This document shows, piece after piece, positions 12,366 to 13,671 of a stretch of 13,671 bases of DNA. The stretch is from NCBI GenBank assembly GCA_003649495.1, contig QMRZ01000031.1, forward strand, positions 1 through 13,671, read 5' to 3'. The stretch's first letter is position 1, and every line of letters begins with the position of its first letter. Origin of the DNA: Thermoprotei archaeon. GTDB lineage: Archaea > Thermoproteota > Thermoprotei > Thermofilales > Thermofilaceae. A model generated the notes under the pieces. That model was not told the DNA's origin and ran no database searches. It saw only the letters and a program-made list of their open reading frames with translations. Made by a program: the position numbers and the translations under genes.

Positions 12366-13667
12366 AGAGGGGGAGTAGCTGGCACCTACGTGGGCTACGT
12401 CGCTGCCTACTGCAACCAGCTTCTGCTTCACCATCTCCCAGAAATTCCCCACAATTATCACGCCCTTAACTGGCTCTCTCTCCTCGCCATCTACCACTAA
12501 CATCCCCTGAGACACTGTAGCTGTAAATGCTCCACTCACGGGGTTAGAAAGCCAAGCGCCTATAGTGTCGTATACTACCAGGCCTCTCTGCACATCTCTC
12601 ACGAGCTCCTCCAACTCGCCCTTGCCGGGCTTTACTAGGAGGTTATTCGGAGCTGGCCGAGGCCTGGACCATGGCGCCCTGTGAGCATTTCCTGTGGACT
12701 CCCTCTCCTCTCGGAAAGCGGTATAGGAGTCGTATAGGAAGGCCCTCAGGACGCCCCTCTCTATAATTATGTTCCTGCGCGTCGGCACGCCCTCGTCATC
12801 GAACTCTCTCGACCCCACTCCTCGCGGCAGAGTCCCATCGTCTATCACCGTGAACTGCTCCGAGGCTACCTCTTCACCGAGTTTACCCCTCAGGGGACTA
12901 CGCCCCTCCTGAACCTCGAGTGCCGAGACCGCGCTCGAGATCATTAGCTGAGTAATCATCGCCGCTTGTTTATTAACGAATACTACGTCTAGCGCCCCCG
13001 TCTCAATAGGCTTAGCCCCCAGGAACCTCCTGGCTCGTTCAGCAGCCACTTTGCCGACCTCCTCTATCTTGAGGTCAGAGAGCCTCCTGGCTAAGTCGTG
13101 TTCCGAGCCCGTGGACTGCTGCCCAGCTTCTTCGTAGATCGCCTCGGCCCAGCAGAAAGCCGATGTAGCCTTCCTATACAGGCTATCGGCATAGCTATTG
13201 ACTACTGCTACGTGACTCGCGCGGGATGCTAAGCCAGCCTCCACCAGCTTAGCATCCCTAACGCTAGATGATAATATCTCGAGCTTCTCTACAATCTCTT
13301 CTGCAGTGACTTCAGCGGTGGCCCTGTCATATACACCCTTAACCCTTGTGAAGCCTAGCTTCCTGGGCAAGCCTCGCCAGTCCCTATCCTCACTGGAGGC
13401 CTTAGCTATCTCTAGAGCAACTTCTACAGCTTTTTCCACTGACCTGCGGTCTAAGCCCGTGACCGCGTATATCGCTACCCTCTTGTTAACTATGACTCTC
13501 ACGCCCAGCCAGGCACTCGCGCTGGAGGAGAACTCCTTAATCCCCTCCAATCCCATCTTAGCTGTAAGCAGCCTAGTGTAAGTCCCAAGCGCCTCAGCCT
13601 CGCTGGCTCCCCTCTTCTCCGCCTCCTCCACAGCAAGCCTACAAGCCTCTAGCAGCATGTCCTTCAT
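12330..13667 (-). CDS. pmbA: PmbA/TldE family, TldD/TldE protease partner subunit
   Basis: A 445-aa protein of normal family length. Seen: an N-terminal helical and beta half with LGVRVIVNKRVAIYAVTG (54-71), the segment PIETGALDVVFVNKQAAMI (220-238), then the family hallmark FDDEGVPTRRNIIIERGVLRAFLYDSYTA (289-317), and NPVSGAFTATVSQGMLVVDGE (375-395). There is no HExxxH zinc motif, which marks TldD, so this is the TldE (PmbA) type. Family knowledge: TldD and TldE form a heterodimeric cytoplasmic metallopeptidase in which TldD carries the zinc site and TldE is non-catalytic. The start ATG 13667 is followed by an A, making ATGA, a common stop-start overlap, so a tldD gene probably lies just upstream beyond the right edge (inference). 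The stop at 12330-12332 lies inside the convergent small gene. Confidence 0.88.
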   Translation of the reverse strand: MKDMLLEACRLAVEEAEKRGASEAEALGTYTRLLTAKMGLEGIKEFSSSASAWLGVRVIVNKRVAIYAVTGLDRRSVEKAVEVALEIAKASSEDRDWRGLPRKLGFTRVKGVYDRATAEVTAEEIVEKLEILSSSVRDAKLVEAGLASRASHVAVVNSYADSLYRKATSAFCWAEAIYEEAGQQSTGSEHDLARRLSDLKIEEVGKVAAERARRFLGAKPIETGALDVVFVNKQAAMITQLMISSAVSALEVQEGRSPLRGKLGEEVASEQFTVIDDGTLPRGVGSREFDDEGVPTRRNIIIERGVLRAFLYDSYTAFREERESTGNAHRAPWSRPRPAPNNLLVKPGKGELEELVRDVQRGLVVYDTIGAWLSNPVSGAFTATVSQGMLVVDGEEREPVKGVIIVGNFWEMVKQKLVAVGSDVAHVGASYSPSLCFRGLTIAGR

Positions 13668-13671
13668 CGGC

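Overview
The window looks like a chromosomal piece of a hyperthermophilic archaeon, most likely a member of the Thermoproteota (Crenarchaeota). The reasons are TATA-like boxes about 26-30 nt in front of start codons (leaderless genes), frequent GTG/TTG starts, heavy AGG/ATA/CTA codon use, and archaeal versions of several families: an FbaB-like class I aldolase, a GH36 raffinose-synthase-like alpha-galactosidase, and PmbA/TldE. No tRNA, rRNA, IS element or CRISPR array was seen. The genus cannot be named from this sequence.

Layout. (1) Positions 1-534: the 5' part of a Gfo/Idh/MocA-type dehydrogenase on the minus strand, separated by a divergent promoter region from (2) an ECF-type transporter substrate-binding membrane protein (535-1332) and a small two-helix membrane protein (1381-1626). 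(3) A convergent minus-strand beta-lactamase-fold serine hydrolase (1628-2734), which shares a strikingly symmetric 52-bp divergent promoter with a 64-aa unknown protein (2787-2981). (4) A large membrane-anchored clan GH-A glycoside hydrolase with an internal carbohydrate-binding-like domain (3023-5749). (5) Three small unknown genes (5798-6993): a coiled-coil/winged-helix protein, an all-helical protein and a protein with a hydrophobic N-terminus. (6) A cytoplasmic GH36-type alpha-galactosidase (7107-9236), an FbaB/DeoC-like aldolase (9289-10092) and an FGGY carbohydrate kinase (10267-11880). A perfect nested inverted repeat (10099-10161) lies between the last two. (7) A small helical unknown (11931-12365), whose 3' end overlaps by 36 bp the convergent pmbA/tldE-type gene (12330-13667, minus).

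How the genes may work together (inference): most of positions 1-11880 reads as a carbohydrate-use island. The anchored GH-A enzyme would trim a glycan outside the cell, and the cytoplasmic GH36 enzyme would release alpha-linked galactose-like units. The kinase would phosphorylate a released sugar or ketose, and the aldolase would cleave a sugar phosphate. The Gfo/Idh/MocA dehydrogenase could oxidise or epimerise a sugar. The ECF S component imports a small molecule that cannot be named; its EcfA/EcfT partners are not in the window. Almost every gene has its own promoter, so this would be a regulon of short transcription units rather than one operon.

The signals most worth a second look are the hairpin at 10099-10161, the symmetric promoter at 2735-2786, the domain insertion in the GH-A enzyme, the loss of the usual catalytic Tyr in the aldolase, and the uncharacterised three-gene cluster.
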